NCBI RefSeq assembly: GCF_001653235.2
Contig: NC_035794.1
Coordinates: 2,852,001-2,916,000 of the forward strand
Reading direction: 5' to 3'
Source of the DNA: Pochonia chlamydosporia 170
Lineage: Eukaryota > Ascomycota > Sordariomycetes > Hypocreales > Clavicipitaceae
Length of the DNA stretch: 64,000 bases
Below the pieces are notes generated by a model. The model did not search any database and was not told the origin of the DNA. It worked only from the letters and a program-made list of their open reading frames with translations. Shown here one piece after another: positions 24,333-36,400 of the stretch (its first letter is position 1; the number at the start of each line of letters is the position of its first letter). A program made the translations under genes and the position numbers.

Positions 24333-25928
24333 TCATCTCCCTCTGTTGTATCCCCTCCCTCCACGATAATATCCTCTCCCCCGTCCCCTAAAGCCATCGT
24401 ACCCCCCTCGTTGATTATAGTTATTATTATATTGCCCTTGCATCTGTGGAGGCGGCGGCGGAACCTGGCCGTTCCAAGCACCCATCATCTGAGCTGCGAG
24501 TGCAGGATCCGGCACCCAGCCTTGCGGAGGACCGCTGGGCAGTGGTGGAGGAGGGGGAGGAGGCCACGGCCCTGTGTAGCCAGCTGGTGGAGGTGGAATG
24601 GGCATAAAAGGCATGTTTGGAACGGATGGCTGAAGTTGAGGGGATGGTGAGCGAGGTGTTCTACGGCGAGGGGACCGTGAACGTGAACGAGAAGGACTGT
24701 AGGGTCGTCTGCGGCTGCGGCTACGGCTGCGGCTACGTGAGCGTGAGCGTGATCGTGGTGTGTAGCTTCTGCGACTGCGACTGCGACTGCGACTGCGACT
24801 CCTTGATGTGCGTCGTCGTTTATATGAGCGGGATGAGGAGCGTCCGTGTGAGTAATTCCCGTCTGAGGATCGTGACATGGATCGACCTCTTTGCTTGGTC
24901 TTTCTGCGGTCCTTCATTCGTTGGCAGAATTGTCGGGACCAGCCGTAGTATGTCTCGCCGCTGACGATGTCGCCTGTGATTTCGTCGAGGGTAATCCTTT
25001 CTCCTAGCTCGTTTATGTCGATGTGCGGGTCGTCATCTAGCCCCTTATCCTTGGAGAATAATCTGTCTGCATCGGACAAGAGGGCCTTTACAGCCGTCGT
25101 GAGAATCTTATCTGCTGGTCCTGGTGCGAGTTGAATTGGTCGAATGAGGTCCGGGAGCATAGGTTTCGTGGAGTTGGGCACCAAGTGAGGTAGCCATGTT
25201 GCGGCGGGCAGGTCGTACCATGCTGTGGATGGATCGCCATGGAAAGACGGCAGTATAAACGGCGCGTCTTTGGCGAGTTTGAAAGACGAGGTTGTCGGTT
25301 CTGGAGCAGATGTAGAAGCCCCGGCGAGAGCTTCTTTCAGTTTCGGGAGTGTGGCATCCGGAACGTATGACTTTGATGCCCATATGGATATAAGATCGTG
25401 TAGTTTCTTAATATGTTTGGGGCAGTTGTCAAACGAGGCGGCGGAGCTTATCAACGGAGGGAGATATGCGTCTACGCTGGCGGTAAATTCCGTCTCCTCC
25501 TGGCGCGCAACATGATGCAGCACATCGTTGATTATGTATAGAATATGCAGGCGTCGGCGCTTTGTGCTTGGTTTTGAGGCGTCGACTTGTGCCTTTGACA
25601 GGGCAACGAGATATTTCGCAAGAGAGGCACTGCGGCCCGTCGAGTGGACTATGTTGCTGAGGATGTAGTCTTTGCAGTTCTTGAGAAGGATTTAGCATGG
25701 TTACGGGGAACGTGTGTATCGAGAAAAGATTCCGGCTGAACGTTCTTCTCGATGTGTTGGTGTAAAGAATGGGCAAACCTGGACATTGGGGCGGGAGCAC
25801 TGCGTTAGTGTCGAGGAGAGTTGTTGGATGAAGGTGTCGACTGAGGGGCGGCTTATGGAGATGGGGTCGGCGCGGAAGAGGGATGCTGAGAGGGCTGCTT
25901 TTGCAATGGCCAACTCGGGGGTTGCCAT
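24333..25928 (-). CDS. CID-domain, RS-rich RNA-processing protein (CHERP/SCAF-like)
   Basis: Two exons, 25928-25779 and 25679-24333, encode 498 residues. The 99-bp intron ends in a TGCTAAAT branch and CTTCTCAAG acceptor. Splicing assembles a CTD-interacting domain (CID, about 1-140): NCKDYILSNIV, SLAKYLVALSKAQVD and RRLHILYIINDVLHHV are its typical helices. CIDs bind the phosphorylated C-terminal repeats of RNA polymerase II and couple transcription to RNA processing. A central region follows, then a long Arg-Ser tract (about 285-375) typical of splicing factors, a Pro-rich segment with runs of up to eight prolines, and an RGG-rich C-terminus ending YYRGGRGYNRGR. The order CID, RS, Pro-rich resembles animal CHERP and SCAF proteins. 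A role in splicing or 3' processing is inference. Confidence 0.86.
24690..24850. repeat. Hexanucleotide-like repeat encoding the RS domain
   Basis: A degenerate repeat of CGNAGN-type codons, read on the minus strand as alternating Arg and Ser, includes an almost perfect GCGACT run at about 24770-24798. It lies inside the CID/RS coding exon and explains the long RS tract. Confidence 0.75.
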
Positions 25929-26290
25929 GGCGGAGGGCGTGGGCGGAATTGGGTTTCGCGGTTTGAAAAGGTGATGGGAGCTGGATGGTGGAAGCTGAAG
26001 TGTTTTGGTGTTGAAGCTTTGGGTGAGGTTTGACCAATGGGGTTGCGGGGAATGCTTGGGTGGGGCGGTGGCCTGATGTGTAGAAGTGATGCTAGGAAAT
26101 TTGATGTTGCTGCGTGTCGTTGCATAGATGGGAAGTAAGTAAATGGAGCAATGCTGGTAAGGTTACTTATATTATGTGGAATTATGAAATATATTATACA
26201 AGCTGCTTTTATCGACGATACCGCCAGAATCCTTAGACTAAGACCAGCAACTCCCCTAAATCCGCACACCTTTTTGTATTTGCAATCTCC
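25929..26290. other. Short intergenic region
   Basis: This is 362 bp between the CID/RS gene start and the stop of the small four-exon gene, both on the minus strand. It should contain the promoter of the first and the 3' UTR of the second. No coding signal is seen. Confidence 0.6.
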
Positions 26291-26862
26291 CTATGAGAAT
26301 CGATCCCCCTTCCGACTCCTATATGGCGCCGAACTCTCGTATTTACTCTTCTCCTTGGTCTGTTCCGACTCCGTCACTGCAGCATGTCTGGTCGCTGCGG
26401 GATCAGTGCTCGCCTCTTGGCTCGGTGAACCGGCCGTATCTGTAATCGCAGGGGCGCCGTTGCCAGTTGCGGCTGACGAGGATGTCGGCTCGATGCCAGC
26501 GTACTCCATTGATCGGATATCAAGCTTCTTTCTGCGAGCGGCCTCGAGCTTAGCCTGGCGATCGGCGTTGATTTCCCGCTTGGCAAAGTAGTATGCGCCG
26601 GCTCCGGCTGTTGTCGAGGAAGAAGGAAACTCGAGTCAGAAATTGCACGGACGGGGGATTCTGCGATGACAGGATTTGATTCCGAAACTTACCGACACAA
26701 ACTGAGCCCCAGCCCAGCCTGAATGATGTTAGTTATTAGTTCGAAGTTGAGTATGTAGCGCTGGGAACCAACCAGAAGGACTTGACCTGTTACGCTAATG
26801 TCAGAAATATGTGGCACGTATGTTGTAGCAAATAGCTTGTGATTTGCACTTACAGTGTTCAT
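26291..26862 (-). CDS. Small single-pass membrane protein, DUF4748-like
   Basis: Four exons, 26862-26854, 26786-26773, 26718-26693 and 26607-26291, encode 121 residues. The first three exons are only 9, 14 and 26 nt long. All introns have GT-AG ends; intron 2 uses donor GTTGGT and has an ACTAAC branch. Splicing yields an N-terminus MNTVKSFWLGWGSVC followed by VAGAGAYYFAKREINADR, that is one short hydrophobic helix (about 6-25) and then a basic segment (RQAKLEARRKK). The C-terminal 65 residues are polar and low-complexity. The helix plus basic flank resembles small mitochondrial membrane proteins of the DUF4748 type. That family name is from memory and the function is unknown. Confidence 0.78.
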
Positions 26863-28405
26863 TGTGCTTTGGATTGGGTGCGTGCGATGTAGTTTGGAGA
26901 TATCTTGTGAAAGCTAAAGTCCATGATGCAAAGTGGTGGTTGATGGGAAAGATGCATGTGGATTTGGCGAAGCCACAGTGGCTGAGGCAGCTGGTAAAGT
27001 TCTGGTCAACTTGCATTTGATCTGACGTCCGGGGCAGCCAAGTGCTTGCTTACGCAGTGACCGTTATAGTACGAAATTGTTTATTACGGGGTGTTAGGTA
27101 TTCTGCACTGTTGCTCTCCCACAATTCGCAGGCTGTATGTTTGTAATTCTGGCTGTCTCGTGCTGACCTGAGTGAGAGCAGTGACATAGAGCATAACCAG
27201 CTTTGATGGGTCAATTGTGGCGGCTTGAGTCCGAGTTTGAGTTCCTCGCAGTAAATTTCATGCAATGACTCGGAGTAGCCCTGCATATTGCAGACAAGTA
27301 CGGAAAACTGACTTGAACACCAGAATACAGCCGTCTTTGATCGACTTTCCGTTGCACCAGACTCCTGGGTCTTCACCTCATCCCTTTTTCCGTAGATGAT
27401 GCAGCATCAGCATCCGGTGGGGGCCAAATGTCCTCGTCATATCGAACAAAGCCAAGAAGCACAGCCGCCTTAGATGCAATGACCGTGGCGCCGGCACATT
27501 GGAGCCACACTCCAAGTGTGTGTGGTTGTATGGACACACCTGTCATCAACTTTAGAAGCATTTTTAGCGGAATTAGTGCCCTTCATTCGGAGCTTCTCCA
27601 TCGATTTTAGTGACTTTGATGCTCAGACTCGCAACAATCCTTCCCGACCGTTGAGAGAAATCCGGTCTGGTGCATCCATTAGTGGAGGCAAAGGGCCCCC
27701 GTCACTCGTTTCAAAACATCAGCCATTCGCACTGTGTCACCTCACTCTTGCTCACCTCGTTGCCACAGTGTTCAAAGTCACGTTCATCTGCGTCTCTACG
27801 CCTCAAGCCCATGTACTTGACATCCACATTTCCACAACCACGACGATCCCCCTCCACCGCCTCTAGACGTTCAGGGTTGGTAGACAAAGACACGCAAGCC
27901 CTGTGCCGTCTCCCAGCCCGCTGCTTATGCCACTGGACGACTATTTTATCTGAATACGATTGATTGTTGCTCACACGGCCTACCAACGCTGCCTGGACAA
28001 GCACTTGCAACTCAGGTGACTTGTTCTATGAGCTTCAGGATGCCTCTGTGGCCACCACCCCGTCGAACCATCAACATAAACATACCCCGTTAACGGACCC
28101 ATCTCGTATAATCATCCACGACTCCTTTGGCCTGTCGCTGTCATTCCCGATCCGATCGTCGGTTTGGACCTGTTTCTGCAGCTAAAACGAGGCTTTTTAC
28201 TCAAACAGCTTCACTACTCTCCCTTGACTTCAATCCCTTTGTTGGTTTTTGTTCCCGCCGTGATATACCCAGTCAGCATCAATAATCAAGCCCTCCGCGG
28301 CATGATATAGATCTCACAAAGAGATGGGTGTAAGGGGAGCTCATGTCCCCAACACCGCGCCTATCCCACCATTGAAGTTGGAATTGATCATATCATCTTC
28401 CTACC
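26863..28405. other. Divergent intergenic region
   Basis: This separates the small membrane-protein gene (-) from the 5-phosphatase gene (+) and should hold both promoters and the 5' leader of the phosphatase. Short open frames exist but show no domain or coding character. Confidence 0.6.
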
Positions 28406-31400
28406 ATGGAGCCACAAGGAAATGACGGACCTGATGGCTCCTCCATCGTGAGTACAACCCGTCTCCCTATATTCTTGACTGCTTTATACTGCCACTAGAT
28501 TCGCTAATACCTGTAGAAACCCGTGTCGTCCCTCCTCGCGCGATTCGAAAACCTCAACCAGTCTGCTCCTCTTGCACCACCTCAGAATGCGCCGTCGAGA
28601 CCAATTTCTCCAGCTCCCAAGCCTGAAAGATTACGAGCTTTCAAGACATCTCAGGAACCAACGCCCTCCGTAACGCCGGCTCCAGCTCTCGCAACTCCCA
28701 TCGCCGCCGCGCCGCCAAAGACGCCAGTTAAACCTGCGGCGAAGCCCATAGCTCTCCAAGCTGCTGCAGAACCAAGTACTCCGCGCGATGCATCTCCTGC
28801 GATATCACACCCGGGTACACGCCCTCCAGCAGCCGCCAGCAAGATATCCGCTTCAGCTATGCCCCCGCCGCCGGCGCTCAAGGTCCTGCCACCTCAATCT
28901 CCGCCCAAAATTCCAGCGTCAGCTATGATATCGGGCGACCAGTCCCCATTCTTGGATCCCACGACTGCTGCTTCACACGAGCTCCCCAGCGGTTCGCCAA
29001 CACCAATCAAGCTACCCAGTCGACCTATAACGCCAATACACCCCCCCTCTGCTCCCCGATCACCTCGACTTGCCTCGTCACGGCCTCCATCACCACCTCC
29101 ACCACGACGCTCGGGCGAAATGCGGCGAGAACCCAAACAACCCCCTCCACCACCAGCTCCTCGGCTTGACAAGTCCAGGAAGCCTACGCCAGTCTCATCG
29201 AGCCTTCCAGATACGCGCAAGATTAGCACTTCTAGCAAAGGCAACATTGTGGACGAGACGTCGCCTTTTAACAGCCCGCCAGTTAGTCCCGAGAAAACCG
29301 ACGAAGATGAGAGTCCGCCCCTACTACCAGTCCGGCCAAGGGCGGAAGCAAACACGGTCGTGGTATCTAGATCTCGACCAGGTGCAGGAGGGTTTGAGCC
29401 TCCGCCAGTCCATCATTCCATTGCGGGCAGGAGAGTTGAGCGGGAAACCAGCGTAAACGGAACCGCCAAACCATCTCTCATAGCGCAACGGACCGGGGAT
29501 CTCCGTTTTGCTCACTCACCCAAGCGATCAACCAGCGACCTGACAGCCATGACCTACAGCGGCAACAGCTCCAGCGCAGACATGCCTCCTCCAAAACCTC
29601 CTAGACCAACTCAACAACGAACTGCGACAACTCCCGAGGTCATGTCTTCGTCTGCCCCAGCCGCCCGACCGCCGATACAACAGCCATTGACCACTCACCA
29701 GTTTCCGGCGCCACCTACGCGGAATCTTGCTCCCATGAAGGCTGTTGAGAAGCCAGCCGAAAGGGAGATTGCTGACTCGCGAGCCCTCGCTCTGCCTCCA
29801 CCAGCAACGTCTACCAGTCGCTCTACGCCAAGAAGCAATTCGCCCGAGCTTGCGGCAAGTACAGAGCCGGCGGCACACGTTACGGCGTTTCCGGATTGTG
29901 CAAATGTCAATAGACGACCACCCTTTGTGAAGAAGGGTTGCTATGAAATACAAACAAAATATGACCCCAGGATATTCGACGCCTGTGGAGATTTGGTCTG
30001 TACCAGTGGCCACTTGACCCGTGTCTGGAGTATTCTGGACGGAGAGCAACTTATGAGTCTGGCTCACACCGAAGGAATAAAGGCAACTGCAGTTTCATTC
30101 AAGCCAGCGGCGGATCCAGACCACGAAGGATCTTTCTTGTGGATTGGCACCAATGTCGGTGAGCTCATGGAGGTTGAAATTGCCACCCAGCGGATTACGG
30201 AACTCAGGACCGGTGTGCATGGCAAGGCTGAAATTACCAGAATATATCGACACTTCAACGAACTTTGGACACTGGACGAGGGAGGTACCTTGAATCTCTG
30301 GCCTCCGGATAGCGATGGTGTGCCAAACCTCAACAGCCATCCTATCATCCAGCCGAGCAGATTACCAAAAGGCGCCACGTTCTCCATGGTGGTTGGTAGT
30401 GAACTGTGGCACGCAACTGGCAAAGCAATTCGGGTGTTTGCCCCTTCTGCTGACGGTGCCAAGCCGTTTCAAGTCTTGGTCCGACCTTTGAGTGCCGAGG
30501 GTTGTGGAGAAGTGAGTGCTGGCACTCTGCTCAGTTCAACGCCCGGAAAGGTGTACTTTGGTCATATGGACGGGAAGGTGAGCATCTTTTCGACATCCGA
30601 CTACTCTTGTCAAACGATCTTGAATGTTAGTGCCTGGAAGATCAATGGACTCGCCGGCGTAGGCCATAATATTTGGGCTGCCTACAACACGGGAAAGATG
30701 TGCGTATACGACGCTACCCAGCAGCCTTGGACCTTAAAGAAGGAATGGCAGGCGCACGACCAGTCAGTTTTGAGCATGAAGCTGGATCCCTCAGGCGCGT
30801 ATCGCATGGACAGGCTGCAGGTTGCGTCTCTCGGCCCAGATAACAAGGTCAAAATATGGGACGGTCTGCTGCAGGATACGTGGCTGGAGGACGACCTCAA
30901 ATCCAAAGATATCGATTACTGCGATTTTGAAGAACTCACGGCCATGGTTTTCACCTGGAACGCCGGGGCCTCAACTCCCCACAGCCTGCGGTACTCGAAA
31001 GGCGATGGCGATGCTACATTCTTCCCGAATCTCTTGCAGTCGAGCGGGTCACCAGATATTTTGATTTTTGGATTCCAAGAACTGGTTGATCTGGAAGACA
31101 AGACGGCCACAGCGAAGCGGCTACTCAAGTCCAAAAAGAAGGAAGGGTCTGAGCAAGAACGCATGAGCCACCAATACCGCGACTGGAGAGACTTTTTGCT
31201 CAAGACACTTGACGACTATATGCCTGGTGACCACCTGTACCACCTCCTTCAATCGTCACCATTGGTGGGATTGTTTACGTGCGTGTTTGTGAAGTCGACT
31301 ATTAGGGACAGAATCCGAAACTTGAACGCCGCAGAGGTCAAGCGAGGCATGGGCGGTCTGCATGGGAACAAGGGAGCTGTCGCGATTCGATTTCGGATAG

Positions 31401-32227
31401 ACGATACATCACTCTGTTTTGTCAACTGCCATTTAGCAGCCGGACAGTCACAGGCGAACTCGCGCCACGCCGATATTGCTGCAATCCTTGAGGCGAATTT
31501 GTTTCCTACCGAACGAGATCCAGACACTCGGCTAGACACATTTACTGGCGGAGGCGATGGATCCCTGATTCTAGATCATGAGCTTTGTATTCTGAATGGG
31601 GATTTCAACTACCGTATTGATACCATGTCTCGAGACACTGTGGTCAAGGCAGTCAAACAGCAGCAACTCACTAAACTGCTTGACCGCGATCAGCTCTTGG
31701 TGGCGCGTCGTCGGAACGCCGCATTTCGGCTACGAGCGTTTGAGGAGCTGCCCATCACATTTTCACCCACTTACAAGTACGATGTTGGGACCGACACCTA
31801 TGACACGAGCGAGAAGAGACGAAGTCCGGCATGGTGTGACCGGCTATTGTTCCGTGGACAGGGTCGGGTACGTCAACTGGATTACAGACGGCATGAGGTT
31901 CGGGCTAGCGATCATCGACCTGTAACAGGGAGTTTCCGACTCTGGGTGAAGAAGGTCGATGCTAGAGGGCGAGCAAAGGCTTGGATGGAAAGTCAGGAGC
32001 GATTTGAGAATGTGCGGTCGCAAGTTATAGCTAATGAGACGTGAGTACCACTGAGTGACATGACGTTTACATTGAGTACGTATTCGGGAGTACTGACTAT
32101 TTGCAGGGTGGCATATCTTCGACATACTTGTGGATTTGACCAGGCCACAAGCAAGGCGCTAGTAAAGGAGAGATCATCACGAAAGATACACCGGAGTCCG
32201 AGTAGGACCAAGACGGGCGGTTATTAG
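28406..32227 (+). CDS. Inositol polyphosphate 5-phosphatase with N-terminal beta-propeller
   Basis: Three exons, 28406-28447, 28517-32040 and 32107-32227, encode 1228 residues. The enzyme removes the 5-phosphate from phosphoinositides or inositol phosphates at membranes. Residues 1-470 are disordered and Pro/Ser-rich, with many PxxP motifs. About 480-815 form a WD40-like propeller (for example VCTSGHLTRVWSILDG, LWTLDEGGTLNLW and KVKIWDGLLQD). The catalytic domain (about 823-1158) shows the family motifs TWNAG, FGFQELVDLEDK, GGLHGNKGAVAIRF, FVNCHLAAGQ, NGDFNYRID (catalytic Asp near 1043), SPAWCDRLLFRG and ASDHRPV. The combination resembles propeller-bearing 5-phosphatases rather than the SAC-domain Inp51-53 type. 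Introns have phases 0 and 2; the last exon adds about 40 basic residues. Confidence 0.94.
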
Positions 32228-32547
32228 AGCGAAGATGTGTTTTTGGCGCATTGAAATTTTTGTATCCTCAACTTTCTCATGACAGAGCGGGCATAGGCAT
32301 ACCCAGCGTTGCGCAGCGCAGGTTGGCGCATGTTTACGGGCATTAGCGATTAGCAAGGTTAGGCAGGACATGGCATAGGTACGATAAAGGGCAATAGACG
32401 GACCGGACGGGCAGACGTGGCGTTGATGGGAACAAATAATGAATAACATGATAAACGGGCTTGAAAGTCAAATTGATATCTTGAACTGAACGCTATGATG
32501 ATGCCAAGCAAAAACACAGTATAACCCATGTAAATCAAGGCAATACC
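32228..32547. other. Short intergenic region between convergent genes
   Basis: This is 320 bp between the stop of the 5-phosphatase gene (+) and the stop of the acyltransferase pseudogene (-). Presumably it carries their 3' UTRs. Nothing else is seen. Confidence 0.55.
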
Positions 32548-33103
32548 TCATCTCTCCTGATATTCCTTTGCAAGTCTCTCCAACTCTCTCCCCACGCCAG
32601 CCCACCTTTCCCTTTGCATTGTAGCAAACATGTAATGCCCACCAGAATGATCAGACCCCAACATTTGGAACATATGCACCCCCGTATGAAACTGCCTCAC
32701 ATATCGATATGTCATAAAACACACCATCCCGTCCGGTGGATTCTGCCTCCCTGCACTCAATTCACCCTGTTTGACGACCGCCGGCTTAAAGTCGACTAAT
32801 TTGACTAGATCCATTTTTATCAAGTTATTCACGAGGATTCGAGTATCGCCCGTCTCACCGGGGATGTATAGGAAGGGCGTGCCGGGGTATATTTCCTCCT
32901 TGAGCTTGCGTATGAAGCCTACTAGCTGCTGTTGCTCGCGCTGCTGCACGGTCTGCCGCTTCCACTCTGCAGCTATATCCGGGACGTCTTTGGCGAGCGT
33001 GCCTGTGAGGCGGACGTGCAAGTAGACAAGCATATTTTGGAGGTGGACGCCCTGTAGTTTTGTGGTTGGCAGCAGAGACGGGAACTGATAGCGGATGTTG
33101 ACG

Positions 33104-33108
33104 AAGGG
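33104..33108. repeat. Target-site duplication, left copy
   Basis: The 5-base word AAGGG directly precedes the left LTR and is repeated directly after the right LTR. Confidence 0.85.
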
Positions 33109-33338
33109 TATCGCTAGATAGCTACGGATTTGAGAGATTGAGGGCAACAAAAGACTGAATTAAATGATATTTACTTGACTAACTATCTAACGGAAAGAAG
33201 GAAAGAAAGGAAATTATAACTCTTTTTATAAGGTGTTTCTAAGGGATATTTAATAACTTAGTTAAATAGGAATATTTAATCCTATTAAATAACTTAGTTA
33301 ACTTAGTCTGTAATAATCTAGAGTAGCTCTTATTAATA
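33109..33338 (-). repeat. Left LTR (3' LTR of the element)
   Basis: These 230 bp align along their whole length with 38318-38547. The outer end (TATCGCTAG) probably derives from TGTCG and retains CG dinucleotides; the inner end (TATTAATA) is the mutated form of CGTTGACA in the other copy. Copia LTRs normally begin TG and end CA, which fits once C/T and G/A changes are allowed. Confidence 0.92.
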
Positions 33339-33340
33339 TA

Positions 33341-33347
33341 CCCCTCT
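33341..33347 (-). other. Polypurine tract next to the 3' LTR
   Basis: Read on the minus strand, AGAGGGG lies just inside the left LTR. A purine run at the inner border of the 3' LTR is where plus-strand DNA synthesis is primed, so it supports the minus-strand orientation of the element. Confidence 0.5.
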
Positions 33348-33429
33348 AGCTTAGATTAAAGGGATTTAATTAAAGCTATTTTTAGTTATCTATTTTGTCT
33401 TTTCCTTCCTTTTTAATAATGCTAAAGAT

Positions 33430-36400
33430 ATTAATAAGACCTAATTGCCTAATAAAGGCACTAAATTTCTAACCTAATAGAACCTTTATTAACCTATTAG
33501 CTAGGTTTTCTAACGTTAGAATGTAAGTAATATTAAATTTTCCTTCCTAAAAGGTCTAATAAATCTAGCTACTATAAATATTAATATAATAAAGAGCTAT
33601 CTTTAATTAGGGAATTTAACTATTAATAAGCTATATTATCTAAAGGTTATTATATTAAATTAAGGGTTTTCCTTCTAATTAAAGATAAAGCTATTAAAAA
33701 AGTTATTAAATAGCTATAACTTTCTTAACTATATAAGTAAAAGCTAGTAATTCTGCCTTAGTAGATAAAGTTATTACTATTTCCTGCTTTATTATAGTCT
33801 AGCTAACTAGTCTATTAAAGAGCTAAATAATTAAGCCCTATAATAACCTTTAGGAAATTAGGTTATTAGCAAAAGCTATATTAGAAGCTATTTTAAGGTT
33901 AAAGATATTACTATTATTAAATTTAATCGCAAGGTATCGCGAGGAATAGAGGTATTTAATAATTTAGATCCTAACTTAGATATAGTATTCTAAGGGATTA
34001 AAAAGGAACTTAGCTAATTTAGCAGTAGCCTTTATAATATTAACCCTAGTAATAACTGCTAGGTAGTTAAGAGAACTAATAATCTACTAATATTATTAAA
34101 TTTAATTAAATAATGCCTAACCTAAATTTAGCTATAGCTAATTTCCTAGCATTAGGTTTCCTTTAAAGTGGTTATTTTTCCTAATATTAAACCTAGTAGC
34201 AATTTTTTTAATATAGGAATCCTAATATAGCTAAAGCTTTCTTGTAAGCTAGTCTTAAAGAATCTAAATTCCTAGAAACTACTAAAGCTCTCTAAGGTCT
34301 TCTATATTAAAGGTTTTCTTTAATCCACAAATTAGCCGGTTAGCTGCTATAAAGTCCTTCCTTTAGTATAAAATAATAATATTATTAATAAAGAAGAAGA
34401 TAGTTAATTCTAAGCTATTAAAAATATAAGGGTCTTCTATATATTAAGAAAGCCTAAGCTTTCTAAAGGTTAGGTTTAATGTCTATTACCATAGAAGTAG
34501 TAACCTTTATAGCCTATATAGGGCTTTTTAAAGCTTTAGAGCCTACCTAGATCTTTAGAATCTAGGAGGGAAGGTTATATAGACATCTTTATTAAGAGAA
34601 CTATTTATAAACGTATTAACTATATCTAGCTAGTAGGCCTTAAGGTTAAATTTTAAGGCTATTACTATTAGGGTCTAAAAGCTCTTTCCTGCTAGGGTAG
34701 TAGTAAAGGTATCCTTTTTGCTAATAGGCTAAAGATCCTCTCTAACGTATAATTAGGCCTTAAATTTAGTTAGGAACCTATACTTATTAAATTTATACTT
34801 AAATACCTAGGTTAGTAGAAGAGGCTACTACTCCCTTCTAATTTAGTTAATTCTAATAGGTTTAAAGGTCCCTCTCTAATAAAGGCTATAAAATTCCCCT
34901 CTTCCTGCCTCTTTAAATTAGGTTCTAAAAGGGTGCTCTTCTAATTTCTTCTAATTTTTTGGCTTAGGAGGGAGGCTTTATCTATAGAGCTTTTTAGAGC
35001 TCCCAAAAAAGAAACTACTATAATAGCTACCTAGGGCCCTTATAGAGGGTCTTTTATTCCTTTCTAACTATTAGGGTTAAATTTCTTTGCTAAGGGATTT
35101 AGGCTTAAATTTAGGCCTATATTTAATTTTGTCTATCTCTTAGATTCCCTATTCTTTCCCGCCTGCTATAATTAATAATAGCAGCATTAGAATTTAGGTA
35201 GTAGGGTAAGCATTAATTTTATTGCCTTCTTTTACGTTAAAGAATATGTCTGTAATTAAAGGGTTATCTTCCCTTTCTGTGGCTTTCTTATTTTCCTAAC
35301 TTTTATATTATTAAGTGTTAACTATAATAGTAGAAAGAGCATCTTTATTATTATCTTCCTTAATATATAGGGGTAGCTATAGCTATAAAATTAACTGTAA
35401 AATTAGTTAATTTTTAGAGGGATTAAAGAAAATCCCCTTATTAAAGGTCACATTTCTAACTCTTCTAACTTCCTATTTTAAAGGAATCTAGATTCTAAAG
35501 ATATTAGTTAAATTATAACCTACTAAGTATCTAATTTCCGCGTAGGCTTTTATCTTTAGGGCCTATCTCTAGAAGCCCTAGATAGCTTTCTTAGTTAATA
35601 GATAGGCTCTATAGCTATATGCCCTAAGGTAAGTAATATTAGGCTTAGAATCCTAATATCCTATATAATAGTTATTTTCCTGCATTTAATTTTAGAGCCT
35701 CTTAAAGGGAGATTTCTAATTCCCTACTTTAGAAGGGGAAAGGTTATATAAATAAATAGCTATAGCCTAGAATTCTAACTAAAGCTTAAAAGGAAGGTTT
35801 AAATCTATCTATATTGCCTAGGCCTTTACTATAATAATCCCTTCTAACCTTTCTATAGGGCTATTTTAAGCTAAAGTATATAGAGCTATAGGCTTATCTT
35901 TAATTCCTTTAATATTAACCTATTTATTATATTAGGATTAAAGGCCTCTATTATTATCTCTATAAACCTTACTAATCTTTAGGTTATACTGCCTTTTAAT
36001 TTAGGCTATAAAGCTTTTAAACCCTCTAAGTAGAGCTTTCTAAGTAGCTTTTATAAGGGTTTTTATTATAATTAGGCTACTAAATTTATCTTTAAATAAT
36101 ATTACAGCTAATTTCCCGTTATAGCTAGTTAGAAGATAAAAGATATCTATATAAACCCTCTAGAAGGGTTAGGAACTCTTTATTATTAGTCTTCTTTAGG
36201 AGATAATCTTTCTTGCCTTACCTAGAAAATAAGCCTTACACTAAATTTATATAATGCCTTTAATCTAGGCCCTATTTAAACCTTTTATAAGGTGTTTAAG
36301 GCTAGTAGTATTTAAATAACCTAGCTAATAGTACTAAAGCTCTAAGTTAGCTAATTAAGAAGGTTAGAGCTCTTTTAAGCTTTAGAAAAAGCTGCCTAAA

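Noticed and set aside
33094..33111. A 15-bp near-duplication (GTTGACRAAGGGTAT) at both junctions, first read as a long target-site duplication
   Set aside because: Comparing LTR ends shows the GTTGACA part on the right belongs to the LTR; its match to the left flank is coincidental, leaving a normal 5-bp duplication.
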